Assembly: GCA_902806565.1 (NCBI GenBank) | Contig: CADCXA010000066.1 | Location: forward strand, 992,001-1,056,000 | Length of the DNA stretch: 64,000 bases | DNA from: Hypoxylon rubiginosum | Lineage: Eukaryota > Ascomycota > Sordariomycetes > Xylariales > Hypoxylaceae | Direction: 5' to 3' | Shown here: in pieces, positions 62,918 through 64,000 of the stretch | Numbering within the stretch: the first letter of the stretch is position 1 | Layout: each line of letters starts with the position of its first letter | Position numbers and translations under genes: made by a program | The notes under the pieces: generated by a model | The model's input: the letters and a program-made list of their open reading frames with translations, nothing else | What the model was told of the DNA's origin: nothing | The model's database searches: none

Positions 62918-64000
62918 TTAACGTCGATGGCGATTGGCGTTGATGGGGCCGAGGTCAAAGTTGAAGTTGTTGATGTCGACCTCACCCCCAAAATAGAACA
63001 GGTTGTTATTATTGATATCTTGGCTAGTAAGGGCCTGAGGCTGGAGTAACTCTTCCCTTTTGTAGCTAACGTTGTTTTCGGGGTTGAGTGGTTACAGAAA
63101 CATCAGTCCTCCTTGTCCTTGTCGGGCTTGTTGTTCCTGTGCTTGCTGAATTCGATGGTCTTGGACTCGCTGGACTTCAAGTGCTGCGGTCGGAGCAGGA
63201 GACCCGAATATGGTGCCATCCTCAAAACTGGATCGGGCGACTGACTATAGAAGGATGCCCGGCTGTGGTAGGGTTAACGGCTGTACCAGAAATGACAGCA
63301 GGTTGCTAGTTGTTACTAGTTGCTGGTGTTTAGATCTGCTCTTGGTGAGGTTGTCCAACCTGTCTTTGAGGCGGTGTGAAGGATGCTGTTTGCGCAGCCG
63401 CCGCCACCGCAGCTTGAGGCGATTGGTTCTGATGGGTCTTTTGAGCCTTTTGACTCTGATGTAGGCTGGGTCGCTTTCTCTTCTTTCGCTCGATCTCGGT
63501 GGGATCAACGAGAATCGTGCTATAGTATTCGGGGACGTCATACTGAGAAAGGCTCTCTGGAGCGTCTGCCGGAATGGGGTACATAATGGAGAGACCGTTA
63601 CTTCGAAGAAACTGATGGTACTCTCGCATTAAATCTCCCATATTGTGGTAACCAGGGAGTTTCATCTCCGAAATGCGCACTTTCTTAACCTTGGCGTTAT
63701 CCTCGTCGTCGTCGGCAGCATTGTCCTTATTCTTGGCGGGTTCGTATTTATACCACGGATACGCCTCGCGATGGAGTCTTTCTTCTTCAGTGGCCATTCG
63801 ATCAAAGAATTCCTTCTGAACAGCTGGCATGCGATGTTTCCACTGGTCACCGGCAATCTTAGCTATCGGAGTGGTTAGTTGGTAGGTAGATCCATATAGC
63901 GAAGTTTCTTATCACTCACAGATTAGGCCGGTGGATGATCGTGGCTTTCCCAGATGTTCCAATCGCTTTACGACCTCATGGTATATCACAGACCGATACA
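62918..64000 (-). pseudogene. MAT-type HMG-box gene, copy D, partial and degraded
   Basis: The fourth copy runs off the right edge. The exon ending at 63920 encodes the middle of an HMG box (YRSVIYHEVVKRLEHLG). A 57-bp intron with branch ACTAAC splits the same Ser codon, and the next exon (from 63862) gives SKIAGDQWKHRMPAVQKEFF and YPWYKYEPAK, then LPGYHNMGDLMREYHQFLRS and the RKKRKR segment. The frame stops at TAA 63330-63332. The same frame then reads on through TAG with coding-like sequence, shifts by one base near FEDGTIFGSP, meets another TAA (63092-63094), and continues to a final stop at 62918. The stops fall in Gln-rich context, suggesting CAA/CAG changed to TAA/TAG. The region before the box, including the shared TAG site, is outside the window. 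Confidence 0.75.

Noticed and set aside
51555..64000. Search for a MAT1-1-1 alpha-box or MAT1-1-2 PPF gene
   Set aside because: No frame shows these domains. All recognisable genes in the interval are HMG copies or the monooxygenase relic.
17223..64000. tRNA genes
   Set aside because: Scanning for B-box-like GGTTCGANNCC on both strands gave only coding or isolated partial matches without a cloverleaf context.

Overview
The window reads as nuclear DNA of a filamentous ascomycete (Pezizomycotina, most likely Sordariomycetes). The genes carry short introns of about 50-130 bp with GTANGT-type donors and CTAAC/CTGAC branch sites. The gene order COX13-APN2 next to mating-type-like HMG-box genes is the classic flank of the ascomycete MAT locus. 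A PalI/Rim9 homologue and a long AT-rich block of the kind left by repeat-induced point mutation (RIP) fit the same group. The order and species cannot be fixed from sequence alone.

Layout. Positions 1 to about 17,220 are one extremely AT-rich block without intact genes. A pair of about 220-bp direct repeats 10.3 kb apart, with a gag-like coiled-coil remnant just inside the left one, suggests a RIP-destroyed LTR retrotransposon. Composition changes abruptly at a 20-bp palindrome (17,210-17,229). From 18.5 to 51.6 kb lies ordinary housekeeping sequence: a septin-like GTPase, an ADCK/UbiB-family mitochondrial kinase-like protein, PalI, ribosomal proteins eL21 and uS4 (divergent), splicing factor SLU7, DNA polymerase zeta REV3, an Nvj2-type SMP/PH lipid-transfer protein, COX13 and APN2. 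I resolved exon structures so that every summed coding length is a multiple of three. Several long intergenic stretches (20.2-23.0, 25.2-28.9 and 31.2-34.3 kb) hold nothing I recognise.

The unusual part is 51.6-64 kb. Beyond APN2, where a MAT idiomorph would be expected, there is a broken FAD-monooxygenase gene. It is followed by four tandem, same-strand copies (here A to D) of a mating-type-like HMG-box gene, repeated about every 3 kb together with flanking sequence. All visible splice sites agree, including the intron inside a serine codon of the HMG box that is typical of MAT HMG genes. Copies A and B are open except for one in-frame TAG just before the HMG box. The same TAG, in the same context, is also present in copy C. 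Copies C and D carry further nonsense changes, several at codons that look like former CAG/CAA, consistent with RIP acting on the duplicates. The expanded array and its shared in-frame stop are the most likely novel system here.

Functionally the middle genes are independent housekeeping functions: translation, splicing, translesion synthesis, AP-site repair, respiration, ambient-pH sensing and lipid transfer. The HMG array is probably the mating-type transcription-factor locus, or a derivative of it.
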